The position numbers and the translations under genes are program-made. The notes below the pieces were generated by a model, which searched no databases, was not told where the DNA came from, and worked only from the letters and a program-made list of their open reading frames with translations. From [Candidatus Thermochlorobacteriaceae] bacterium GBChlB (GTDB lineage Bacteria > Bacteroidota > Chlorobiia > Chlorobiales > Thermochlorobacteraceae), in NCBI GenBank assembly GCA_000724175.1, contig JPGV01000036.1, positions 1 through 45,979 of the forward strand: 45,979 bases of DNA. The letters run 5' to 3'. Positions 26,856-34,594 of the stretch are shown here, piece by piece; within the stretch, counting starts at the first letter, position 1; every line of letters begins with the position of its first letter.

Positions 26856-27662
26856 ATGACAAACACGGCTTACACCTCTATGTCCTTCAAAGACATTGCG
26901 GCGTCATACAATAAAATCAACGAGATTCCCCATAAAGCTGCGCAGCAATTGGGCAAGGTTTTTATTGCGCTCACGGGCAAAAACGCCGCAATTCTCGACA
27001 TCGGTGCGGGCGCAGGGCGAATCACTCTTCCCATCGCCGAAGCAGGCGGCAAACTCACTGCGCTCGATACAGAACAAAAAATGCTTGATGAATTAGATGC
27101 TCATGCGCGCGAAAAAAATCTCGCCGTGAACATCGTGCAAGGCGACGCGCTCGCGCTGCCCTTCGCCGATAATTCTTTCGATGTGGTGTTCACCAGCAAC
27201 GTGCTGCATCTGGTTGCCGATTGGGAGACGGCGCTCGATGAGGCGATTCGCGTGATGAAACCCAACGGGCTGCTCATTCAAGGACGCGACTGGCTGACGC
27301 CTGAATCGTGCGCCGGACGCATCAGAACGCAAATGCGAAAAATTATGGCTGAACTTGACCCATCGCTGATGCCAACGGCGGCGGCAGGACCTGCCTTGTT
27401 CCAAGCCCTCGAGAAGCGCGGCGGCAAAACTGACCCAGAAATGATTGGAGCGCGATGGACAGAGCTAACCAGTCCAGCCGAAATTCTCGAGCGAATGGCC
27501 GCACGCACGCACAATGAAACATGGCAAATCGACGAGGGCGTTTTCCGCGAAGCCATCGGGCGCATTCGTAAATGGACGACTGAGCAATGGGTTCGGCTCG
27601 ACCGCACCGAAGAGGTCGAGAAGCGCTTTTTGCTCTATGTTACCAGAGCGTTGAAACGATGA
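26856..27662 (+). CDS. Class I SAM-dependent methyltransferase
   Basis: This 268-residue soluble protein has a Rossmann-fold methyltransferase domain: motif I ILDIGAGAGRITLPIAEAG, acidic LTALDTE, NIVQGDALALPFADNSFDVVFTSNVLHLV, and VMKPNGLLIQG. This matches the UbiE/Methyltransf_11 group, which acts on quinones, lipids, pigments or other small molecules. The C-terminal 100 residues are less conserved and should set the substrate. Lying between two PucC-family genes, it could act in pigment or quinone chemistry, but this is inference from position. Its last 26 bases, including the stop, recur imperfectly at 28352-28377 beyond the PIN module. Confidence 0.85.
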   Translation: MTNTAYTSMSFKDIAASYNKINEIPHKAAQQLGKVFIALTGKNAAILDIGAGAGRITLPIAEAGGKLTALDTEQKMLDELDAHAREKNLAVNIVQGDALALPFADNSFDVVFTSNVLHLVADWETALDEAIRVMKPNGLLIQGRDWLTPESCAGRIRTQMRKIMAELDPSLMPTAAAGPALFQALEKRGGKTDPEMIGARWTELTSPAEILERMAARTHNETWQIDEGVFREAIGRIRKWTTEQWVRLDRTEEVEKRFLLYVTRALKR

Positions 27663-27663
27663 C
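27638..27663 (+). repeat. Direct repeat copy 1 (methyltransferase 3' end)
   Basis: These 26 bases cover the last codons and stop of the methyltransferase gene. They match 28352-28377 at 24 of 26 positions, with the final 18 (GAGCGTTGAAACGATGAC) identical. The two copies bracket the PIN-domain module. Confidence 0.85.
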
Positions 27664-27689
27664 TCCTGCGCGGCGACGTTAAACAATCC

Positions 27690-28130
27690 ATGAGAATTTA
27701 TCTTGATACTTGCTCGTTACAAAGACCACTCGATGATAAATCACAGAAAACGATTGCCGATGAAGCACAATCCGTGATTCGTATGCTCGCCTTGTGTGAA
27801 AGAGGAGAAGCAAATCTCCTATCTTCTGAAGTATTGGTGTTCGAGAAAAATCTTAATCGAGACCTTGTGCGTAGAAGGCATACTGAAGAATGTTTAAAAT
27901 ATGCAACGGATTTCATTGAGCTTAATGCCGATATTGAAAAACGAGCAGAAGTTTTTGTGCAGAACGGGATTACAGATTTAGATGCGCTGCATTTGGCGTC
28001 GGCGGAAATAAGTGAAGCAGACTACTTCTGCACCTCTGACAAGAAATTTTACAAAAAAGCAACATGGATGAGATTAGCGAAAATGAAAATCGTTATGCCA
28101 ACGGAACTGTGGGAGGAATTAAAAAAATGA
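27690..28130 (+). CDS. PIN-domain protein, probable VapC-like toxin
   Basis: This 146-residue protein has the PIN nuclease pattern: MRIYLDTCSL with the first catalytic aspartate, a mid-protein glutamate region (LLSSEVLVFE), ITDLDALHLASAE with further acidic residues, and DYFCTSDKKFYKKA near the end. VapC toxins of this fold cut RNA and are blocked by a partner protein. The next small gene overlaps it in an ATGA stop-start, the usual sign of a toxin-antitoxin pair, though here the order is toxin first. Base composition is more AT-rich than the flanking genes, consistent with acquisition. The module lies between two copies of the methyltransferase 3' end. Confidence 0.82.
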   Translation: MRIYLDTCSLQRPLDDKSQKTIADEAQSVIRMLALCERGEANLLSSEVLVFEKNLNRDLVRRRHTEECLKYATDFIELNADIEKRAEVFVQNGITDLDALHLASAEISEADYFCTSDKKFYKKATWMRLAKMKIVMPTELWEELKK

Positions 28131-28342
28131 AAACAGAAGACAAAAACCTATCTGAGATTACCTCAATAGCAATGGAAACGCTGTATCAAAAAATCGGCGT
28201 CGCCAATACAACGCAATTTCTGAACCAGTTTACAAAAGGCTACGGCGACTACACAAAAGAAAGACGGAATTTTACAAAACAGTTGAAACTCAAAGAGATT
28301 ATCGTCCAAATAAAAAAAAGCAGACGGGCGAAAAAAAAGTGA
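28127..28342 (+). CDS. Small basic protein, possible antitoxin partner of the PIN protein
   Basis: This 71-residue protein begins at an ATG whose first bases overlap the stop of the PIN gene (ATGA), so translation is likely coupled. GGAGG lies a few bases before the start. The sequence is mostly helical, with a lysine/arginine-rich end (KKSRRAKKK) and a central TKGYGDYTKERRNF. It matches no antitoxin family I can name. The overlap and size make an antitoxin role plausible, but it is inferred. An alternative start 63 bases upstream lies inside the PIN gene and is less likely. Confidence 0.65.
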   Translation: MKTEDKNLSEITSIAMETLYQKIGVANTTQFLNQFTKGYGDYTKERRNFTKQLKLKEIIVQIKKSRRAKKK

Positions 28343-28351
28343 GGTTTTTTG

Positions 28352-28377
28352 TGTCACCGGAGCGTTGAAACGATGAC
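28352..28377 (+). repeat. Direct repeat copy 2 (remnant of methyltransferase 3' end)
   Basis: This copy reads V-T-G-A-L-K-R-stop, against V-T-R-A-L-K-R-stop in the intact gene. It has no upstream gene to belong to, so it is a remnant left or duplicated when the PIN module arrived. The two copies lie 714 bases apart. Confidence 0.8.
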
Positions 28378-28452
28378 ATGCCATTGGCGTCAGTGCCGAT
28401 ATTGACATAACTTTTCATCATCACCGTTGCCTAAAACAAAACATAGAGAGAT

Positions 28453-28686
28453 ATGAAACCGAACGTGCGTTATCGTCTCAAGAAGGACTGCCCGTTTTCG
28501 TATCCGAAACTCAACGCGGGCGACATCGTCGTGTTCAAAGAAATGTATGGGTTCAGCATTTACGACGGCGATACAAGTTTTTTGTTTTTCAAAGAAGCCC
28601 TGAACGAGCACGTGCTATATTTCGTCAAGGATTTCGTCAGAGAAATTCCGCAGAGCGACGTGCAAGAATTTTTTGAACCAGTTTAA
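28453..28686 (+). CDS. Small protein of unknown function
   Basis: This 77-residue protein (KPNVRYRLKKDCPFSYPKLN, then GDIVVFKEMYGFSIYDGD) looks like a small beta-barrel or SH3-like fold: short strands, many aromatic residues and the GDIVVFKE turn typical of such folds. No family is recognised. There is no signal peptide. It lies between the PIN module remnant and the DUF169 gene on the same strand, with a weak purine-rich ribosome-binding site. It may belong to the PucC cluster, but nothing in the sequence gives its role. Confidence 0.65.
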   Translation: MKPNVRYRLKKDCPFSYPKLNAGDIVVFKEMYGFSIYDGDTSFLFFKEALNEHVLYFVKDFVREIPQSDVQEFFEPV

Positions 28687-28737
28687 AGACGTGTCGCCTG
28701 AACGCACGTCGCCAACATTTTGAGGAAGGAGAAACCT

Positions 28738-29499
28738 ATGAACGCTCAATCGCTCTCGCCAAAAGAGCTGTCGAAGGCGCTTGTTCAGATTGAACTGTTA
28801 GAGCGTAAGCCCATCGGCATCAAGTTGATTAAATCCCTCGATGAAATTCCCAGCGGTGTCAAGCGATTCGGTGCAGACTCGACAGGCGTTGCGAAGTCAA
28901 TGCTCTGCGCAATGTGGGGCGATGCGTTTGCGGGCGCAGAGCCGTTCTACACGGTCAAAGCTGACCATGTCTGTGGCGGTGGCGCGATTGCAGCAGGCTT
29001 CGGCTCGACCATACCCGTCGAGCAAGCGGCGAAATTTATGATAGGCGAAAAACTCGTCTACGGCACGCTCGAGGGACTCAAAACCGCGATGGCATCGACC
29101 TTGCCGTTTAAGGATGGAGAGTTCGCCGCGCAGCTCATTTCGCCACTCGAGAAAATGAACTTGGACGACCGACGCCCAGACCTTGTGTTTATCATTTGCA
29201 AGCCGTATCAAGGGCAACACATTCTGCGTGCCTACGGCTTCGATAGCGGCGAGATTGTTCACGGCATCGGCGGCACATCGACCTGCGAAATGGTGTCGAG
29301 CTATGTGATGCACACTGGTAAACCCACTTTCACGCTGGGCGATTTGGGCGGCAACACAGGAATGAACATCAAGCCCGATGAAGTCCTGCTCGCCTTCCCG
29401 TTTCCGCTCTTGGAAATCGCCGTAAAGAACTTGCAACGCATCTGCCGCGACAGCACGATGTATAAACACAACCTTTATCGCGAACTGCCCGTCGCGTAA
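28738..29499 (+). CDS. DUF169 family protein
   Basis: This 253-residue protein belongs to the DUF169 family (COG2043). Visible family features are ELLERKPIGIKLI near the start, then KSMLCAMWGDAFAG, CGGGAIAAGFG, LVFIICKPYQGQHILRAYGFDSG and an AFPFPLLEI end. Conserved cysteines (in MLCAMW, HVCGGG and STCEMV) suggest metal or cofactor binding, but the family's reaction is not known to me. The ATG at 28738 is chosen because AAGGAG lies just before it; a TTG six codons earlier is less likely. It is flanked by small genes and a PucC-family gene, so a pigment-related role is possible. Confidence 0.85.
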   Translation: MNAQSLSPKELSKALVQIELLERKPIGIKLIKSLDEIPSGVKRFGADSTGVAKSMLCAMWGDAFAGAEPFYTVKADHVCGGGAIAAGFGSTIPVEQAAKFMIGEKLVYGTLEGLKTAMASTLPFKDGEFAAQLISPLEKMNLDDRRPDLVFIICKPYQGQHILRAYGFDSGEIVHGIGGTSTCEMVSSYVMHTGKPTFTLGDLGGNTGMNIKPDEVLLAFPFPLLEIAVKNLQRICRDSTMYKHNLYRELPVA

Positions 29500-29648
29500 T
29501 GACGATGGCGCTCGAATCGACCAAATCGACTCCTAAGTTGTCTGTTCTGGCGCAATTTCCTTTGCGCGCTCTTTGCAGCGACGATATTTTGCGTTCAAGA
29601 AAGACCATTGTGTTTTGAAGTAAGAAATCTGAAAAAGGAGCAGAAGTT

Positions 29649-31118
29649 ATGTCGTTAAAAAAGTGGCGTGTCGACACAGACGCGCAGAGACGGTTTGAGC
29701 GAGCGTCGGCAGAGCAAGCCCGGGAGTCTCAGGCAATTTCAATCCCTGCACCATACTCGAGCGAAACAGCCTCAACTGCGCCCGCAGAGGCACAGTTACA
29801 AAAGCTCAGCCGTGAAATTCCCCTGCCGCGTGTGCTGCAAATTTGTCTCTTGCAATTTTCCACCGCGATATGTTTCGTGCTGACAAGTAGCACGCTCAAC
29901 CGCGTCATGATTGTCGAGTTCGGCATTGATGCATGGCTCGTCGGCGTGCTGATAGGCTTACACAATTTGCTCTCGGTGATTCGTCCCGCCGTTGGATTTT
30001 ATTCCGATACGCACCTCTGGTTCGGATACCGACGCACGCCAAGCCTCATCGTTGGGAATCTAATTCTTGTCTCTGGCATGGTGATGTCAATCTATGGCGC
30101 GATTTTGATGAAAGACCACTCAATGCTCGGCGTGCCGCTCGTGGTGTTGGCGTTTGTGTTATACGGCATTGGCATCAACATCACGGGAACGATGTTTTAT
30201 GCGTTGCTGGCAGATAGCGCCGGTGAAAAGCATAAATCCAAAGCGGTAACAACGGGCTGGTTCGTCTTGATTCTTGGCACAATTGTCATCTCTGGCATCG
30301 TTGGGGCTTACCTGAAAGAGTTTTCAAATGAGCGGCTCGTGTCGCTCTTCTGGTTCGGCGCGCTCGGTTCAATGTTCTTCACGTGGCTTGCGCTCATTGG
30401 CACGGAAAAACGCTTTGCCAGAGCCGACGAAATTGTGGTGAGCAAAAAAAGCGAGATGGATTTTAGAACAGCGCTCCAAAAACTCGTCGCGAATAAGCCT
30501 GTGTTCGAATTCTTCCTGTTTATGTTCATCACCGTTATCGCGATTCAAGGGCAAGATGTGATTCTCGAACCCTACGGCGCACACCTCTTCGGAATGAGCG
30601 TCTCAGAGACCACTGCGCTCACGCGCATTTGGGGAACAGGAACCATGCTCGGCATCTTGACGCTCGGGCTCTTTTTTGTAAATCGACTTGGCAAAAAGAA
30701 AACAACGTATATCGGCTGTCTGGCGTCGGCATTGGGATTTTCCGTCATCATTTTGTCGCCAAGTGTGAGCGTAGATACGTTCAAAGTCGGTGTGTTTCTG
30801 CTTGGCGTCGGCAACGGCGCGCTGACTGTCGGCACGCTTACAATGATGATGGATATGACGACCGAAAAAAACGCGGGACTCTTTATGGGACTTTGGGGAA
30901 TGGCGCAGGCGTTGGCGAACTTCCTCGCCAATACGGTCTGCGGCGGCATCCGCGACGTCTCGCTCTGGCTGACGGGCAACCAATTTGTTGGCTATGCAAC
31001 CGCCTTTACCTTGGAGGTCTTTGCGCTGGTTGTCGCTGTGGCAGTGCTACGCGGTATTGATATGACAGAGTTCAAACGCAAAACGTCGTATTCTCTTGCC
31101 GACGTTGCCGAAGCCTAA
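29649..31118 (+). CDS. PucC-family (bacteriochlorophyll delivery) MFS protein (second copy)
   Basis: This 489-residue protein has an 80-residue polar N-terminal extension (rich in Ala, Gln, Ser), then about 12 helices. The conserved LNRVMIVEFGIDAWLVGVLIGL, HLWFGYRRTPSLIVGNL and ALLADSAGEKHKSKAVTTGW segments mirror those of the copy at 25393-26784, so the two are paralogues. The longer N-terminus could anchor or contact other parts of the photosynthetic apparatus. An AAAAGGAG ribosome-binding site precedes the ATG. A strong terminator follows 37 bases after the stop, so this is the last gene of the cluster. Confidence 0.87.
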   Translation: MSLKKWRVDTDAQRRFERASAEQARESQAISIPAPYSSETASTAPAEAQLQKLSREIPLPRVLQICLLQFSTAICFVLTSSTLNRVMIVEFGIDAWLVGVLIGLHNLLSVIRPAVGFYSDTHLWFGYRRTPSLIVGNLILVSGMVMSIYGAILMKDHSMLGVPLVVLAFVLYGIGINITGTMFYALLADSAGEKHKSKAVTTGWFVLILGTIVISGIVGAYLKEFSNERLVSLFWFGALGSMFFTWLALIGTEKRFARADEIVVSKKSEMDFRTALQKLVANKPVFEFFLFMFITVIAIQGQDVILEPYGAHLFGMSVSETTALTRIWGTGTMLGILTLGLFFVNRLGKKKTTYIGCLASALGFSVIILSPSVSVDTFKVGVFLLGVGNGALTVGTLTMMMDMTTEKNAGLFMGLWGMAQALANFLANTVCGGIRDVSLWLTGNQFVGYATAFTLEVFALVVAVAVLRGIDMTEFKRKTSYSLADVAEA

Positions 31119-31154
31119 GCCTAAGCGACGATTCAAAACGAAACAGTTATCTTG

Positions 31155-31185
31155 CGGCGATTGAGACCAATCGCCGTTTTGTTTT
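31155..31185 (+). terminator. Rho-independent terminator after the second PucC-family gene
   Basis: A perfect 9-base stem, CGGCGATTG and CAATCGCCG, with a 4-base loop runs into TTTTGTTTT. It ends the PucC/DUF169 unit, 37 bases after the stop codon. Confidence 0.9.
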
Positions 31186-31222
31186 ATCAAACAATTTCAT
31201 CAATCAAAAACCGTCTCCACAA

Positions 31223-33067
31223 ATGCGACCGTGTGGATTGTTTGCCCTGTTCAGCGTTTATGTTGCGCTTGCGTCCGTTGACGCAACGGCACAAGTCGCC
31301 CGCGACACATCGGTGATTTTGAGCGAGGTGATGTATGACCCGCCGACTGGCGCCAACGCGACCAACGACGAGTTCATCGAGCTTTACAACACAAGCGCAA
31401 CCGACGCCATTGACCTGCGAACATGGCGGCTGCGTATTGGCACAACGACCGTAACGCTCGCTGATAGTGGCAGCGGTCAAACAACCATTGCGCCGCGCTC
31501 CTTCGCCGTGATTCTGCCGAATAGTTACTTTGGTGCAACCAGCACACGCTTTTACCGCGACGTGATTCCCTTTGGCGTTGTCGTCTTGCGCGCGTCGGGC
31601 AGCCTTAGTTTGAACAACACAGGCGATGAAACGATACGGCTCATCGCTCCAAGCAACGACACCGTGCAGGTCTACACCTACAGCGGACGCAGTGCCGACA
31701 AAGGCTTCTCGCTTGAAAAAATCGCGCTGACGCGAAACAACGCCGCAAGCAATTGGCAGCGCTCACTTGCTCAAAACGGCACGCCCGGACGCGCGAACTC
31801 CGTAACGCCCAAAGGACGAGACCTTGCGCTGCGCATTAACGCGCAGTTCAGTGTTGCCCCCGAAACGCGCGCCACGATTCCCTACACGATTATCAATCGC
31901 GGCACAACGCCGTTTGGCGCAGGCGCAGTCGTGCGTGTCTTCGAAGACCGCAATCGAAACCGTATCGGCGACGCGGCGGAACAAATTGCGACAGAAACGC
32001 TCACGGGGAACATTGCACCGCAAGACTCAATCCGACGCACATTCTCGTTTCAGCCAACCGCGCCGACGCAGTTCATTCTGACGCTAACAGCGACGGGCGA
32101 TGAGGACACGACGAACAACCGCGCCGAGACACGCTTGCTTGTCGGCTCGGCGCGTAACTCGGTTGTCGTCAACGAAATTCTGTATCAACCGATTCAGAGC
32201 GCAACAGACTTCAGGCAAGACCAGCCCGATTACGTCGAGCTCTTCAACCGCAGTTCGCAGCCTGTCGACTTGCGCGGCTGGTTTTTATCGAACTTGCCGA
32301 ATGAGCGCGGCGAATTTGAACGATACTTTTTTGCAACCGATACGCTGCAAAATTATGTCTTGAATCCGGGCGAGTATGCAGTGGTTTCGCCCGACCGTGC
32401 AGCGCGGCGCGACAGCACGCGGCTGGTGCTGTTTTATACCTATTTGCGTGGCGACAACGCGGCACGGCTCTTCTTTGTAACCACACGCTCGACATTTTCC
32501 AACAGCACAACAGGCGGACTCGTCCAACTCAATGACAACACAGGCAACGTGGTCGACTCCGTGCGCTATTTCCCTGGTTGGCAAAATCCGTTCTTCTCCT
32601 CAACAAGAGGCATTGCATTGGAACGCATCAATCCGAACTTGCCAAGCAACGACCGACGCAATTGGACAAGCTCTGCGAACCGTGAGTTCGGTGGAACGCC
32701 CGCGCGCCAGAACAGTGTCTTTGCGCCGTCGCCAAGCGGCAACGCAGCAAGCATTGATATTGCGCCGAACCCATTTTCGCCCGATGGCGACGGCAGAGAG
32801 GACTTCACCATCATTCGATACGCGCTTTCAAACTCGACGAATCGCATCCGAATTAAAATTTTTGATGCGCGCGGTCGCTTGGTCAGAATCTTGGCAAGCA
32901 GTGAACCGTCGGGCGCGACGGGCGAGGTGATTTGGGACGGCTTAGACGACGCGCGTCAGACCTTGCGCATCGGCATTTACATCGCGCTCATTGAAGCGTT
33001 AGACGCCAATTCGGCAACGGTGGAAACCCAAAAAAAGACGATTGTGTTGGCGCGTCCGCTCAATTAA
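31223..33067 (+). CDS. Secreted lamin-tail-domain protein with FlgD-like C-terminus
   Basis: This 614-residue protein has a signal peptide (ending near DATAQ). Residues 28-190 form a lamin-tail domain (VILSEVMYDPP, NDEFIELYNTSATDAIDLRTWRL); a second copy starts near residue 313 (VVVNEILYQPIQ, YVELFNRSSQPVDLRGWFL). Between them is a CARDB-like beta domain. The C-terminus (NPFSPDGDGREDFTIIRYAL, then KIFDARGRLVRIL and GEVIWDGLDD) is a FlgD-type immunoglobulin-like domain, often found at the end of surface proteins in this superphylum and sometimes used for secretion. Probably a surface or exported protein; its partner is unknown. It begins soon after the strong terminator. Confidence 0.85.
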   Translation: MRPCGLFALFSVYVALASVDATAQVARDTSVILSEVMYDPPTGANATNDEFIELYNTSATDAIDLRTWRLRIGTTTVTLADSGSGQTTIAPRSFAVILPNSYFGATSTRFYRDVIPFGVVVLRASGSLSLNNTGDETIRLIAPSNDTVQVYTYSGRSADKGFSLEKIALTRNNAASNWQRSLAQNGTPGRANSVTPKGRDLALRINAQFSVAPETRATIPYTIINRGTTPFGAGAVVRVFEDRNRNRIGDAAEQIATETLTGNIAPQDSIRRTFSFQPTAPTQFILTLTATGDEDTTNNRAETRLLVGSARNSVVVNEILYQPIQSATDFRQDQPDYVELFNRSSQPVDLRGWFLSNLPNERGEFERYFFATDTLQNYVLNPGEYAVVSPDRAARRDSTRLVLFYTYLRGDNAARLFFVTTRSTFSNSTTGGLVQLNDNTGNVVDSVRYFPGWQNPFFSSTRGIALERINPNLPSNDRRNWTSSANREFGGTPARQNSVFAPSPSGNAASIDIAPNPFSPDGDGREDFTIIRYALSNSTNRIRIKIFDARGRLVRILASSEPSGATGEVIWDGLDDARQTLRIGIYIALIEALDANSATVETQKKTIVLARPLN

Positions 33068-33192
33068 AACTGACCTTTACGAAACTGTTAAACGTTGCAA
33101 CATTGGGTTTGAAAAGAAAGGGCGGTTTCCTTATCTTCGCGTTCAGCAAAGCAAAGAAGTAGGATTGGAAAAAACCTTACATCACTTTTTTT

Positions 33193-34140
33193 ATGCCGAA
33201 AAATAAATACTTCTACTACTCCGAAAAGGATTGTCAATATGTAGAAGTCGAGCGAAGTTACACTTCTATGGCAGGGAAGGCTGTGGCCGTATTGGGCTTG
33301 TCCGTTCTGTTGACAGTGTTTTTTGTGAAGCTCTTCGGAACGAAACTTGCCAACGACGCTAAGCAGCAGCAACTCGAGTCGGAGGTCATGCAGCTATCTG
33401 ATAAGCTCAACAAAGCGATGGCGACGCTTGAAAAGCTCTCTGAAAGTGATGTTGCGCTGCGCCGTGCTGTAAACTTGCCTCAGGCAAGCGCAGAAGAAAA
33501 ATCTTTGGGTGTTGGTGGTGCGCGCACGTCGGCAGAACTCAGCAACGCGCCCTCGTCGCTCATCAGCGCGTCGAGCAAGCTCATCGATTGGCTGGCGCGC
33601 CAAGTCGAGGCGCAAAGTGCAAGCTACGAGGAAATCGTGCAGAAGTATGAACAAAATAAACAATTTTTTGCATGTGTGCCCGCCATTAAGCCAGTGCAGT
33701 ATGAAAAATCGAGCCCGTTTGGAATGCGGTTTCACCCGATTTACCGCGTGATGAAGTTTCATTCGGGACAAGATTTTCACGCGCCGATGGGGACAGATGT
33801 TTATGCAACGGGCGATGGCGTGGTGGAACGTGCCGCTTTCGCAGATGGCTACGGAAACGTTGTCGTCATCAATCACGGTTTTGGGTATCGCTCAATTTAT
33901 GCGCACTTGTCGCGCTTCAACGTGAAAGTCGACCAAAAGGTCAAGCGTGGCGATATTATTGCATGGACGGGCAACACAGGCGTTTCGGACGCACCGCATT
34001 TGCATTACGAAATTTCGCGCGACGGCGTCAAAGTCAATCCAGCCGAATACTTCTTTGATGAGTCGCCGAAAGAGTATGTCAAAGCGCTTGCCAACGCAAC
34101 GCCCGTCCCAGATTCGCTCTTAACAACGGACGGCTACTAA
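33193..34140 (+). CDS. M23-family (LytM-type) peptidoglycan metallopeptidase
   Basis: This 315-residue protein has a short cytoplasmic start, one membrane helix (about 33-55), a coiled coil (about 60-95), then an M23 domain. The zinc motif is complete: H190 and D194 in HSGQDFH, and H269-x-H271 in APHLHYE, with the usual DGVVERAAFADGYGNVVVINHG between them. It should cut peptidoglycan cross-links, anchored by its N-terminus in the inner membrane. Neighbouring genes for the lamin-tail protein and Omp85 are also envelope-related. Confidence 0.9.
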   Translation: MPKNKYFYYSEKDCQYVEVERSYTSMAGKAVAVLGLSVLLTVFFVKLFGTKLANDAKQQQLESEVMQLSDKLNKAMATLEKLSESDVALRRAVNLPQASAEEKSLGVGGARTSAELSNAPSSLISASSKLIDWLARQVEAQSASYEEIVQKYEQNKQFFACVPAIKPVQYEKSSPFGMRFHPIYRVMKFHSGQDFHAPMGTDVYATGDGVVERAAFADGYGNVVVINHGFGYRSIYAHLSRFNVKVDQKVKRGDIIAWTGNTGVSDAPHLHYEISRDGVKVNPAEYFFDESPKEYVKALANATPVPDSLLTTDGY

Positions 34141-34341
34141 GAGATGCAATGAGCCGACGCCTGAACGAAAATTCTTGAACGAAGCGCTCTTGAACAAAGA
34201 ACGTTTCATGTTGGAACCGACTTACCAAAGCGCGAAACGCAAACAAAATTCGATGTGTGCTGAATAGCAGCGTTTTGCATTTTACGTAAATACCTTGTCT
34301 CTTGTCATTGGAAACCCTTAATTTCTTCAAGAAATCAAACC

Positions 34342-34569
34342 ATGTATTGGAATCTCGAACTTGCAAGACACTTAATTGAAGCGCCGTGGCCTGCAACGAA
34401 GGAAGAACTGATTGACTATGCAAACCGTATCGGCGCGCCCCAAGAAGTCATTGACAACCTTTCGGAGCTTGACGGTGAAGAGCCTTACGAAAGCATCGAG
34501 GAAATTTGGCCCGACTTTCCGACCAACGAAGACTTCTATTACAGCGACGACGACTCGGACAATTACTAA
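34342..34569 (+). CDS. DUF2795 family small protein
   Basis: This 75-residue acidic protein has the DUF2795 pattern: RHLIEAPWPATKEELIDYANRIGAPQEVIDNL, then YESIEEIWPDF and an acidic DDDSD end. The family is widespread and small; its function is not known. The ATG is preceded by a short palindrome (34321-34335). The downstream Omp85 gene lies in another frame just after its stop, perhaps translation-coupled. Confidence 0.85.
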   Translation: MYWNLELARHLIEAPWPATKEELIDYANRIGAPQEVIDNLSELDGEEPYESIEEIWPDFPTNEDFYYSDDDSDNY

Positions 34570-34594
34570 TCCGAGACCACGCTATACACGCAGT

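Noticed and set aside
28897-29469. 190-codon frame opposite the DUF169 gene
   Set aside because: Antisense to a conserved family protein, with no start signal or domain pattern.
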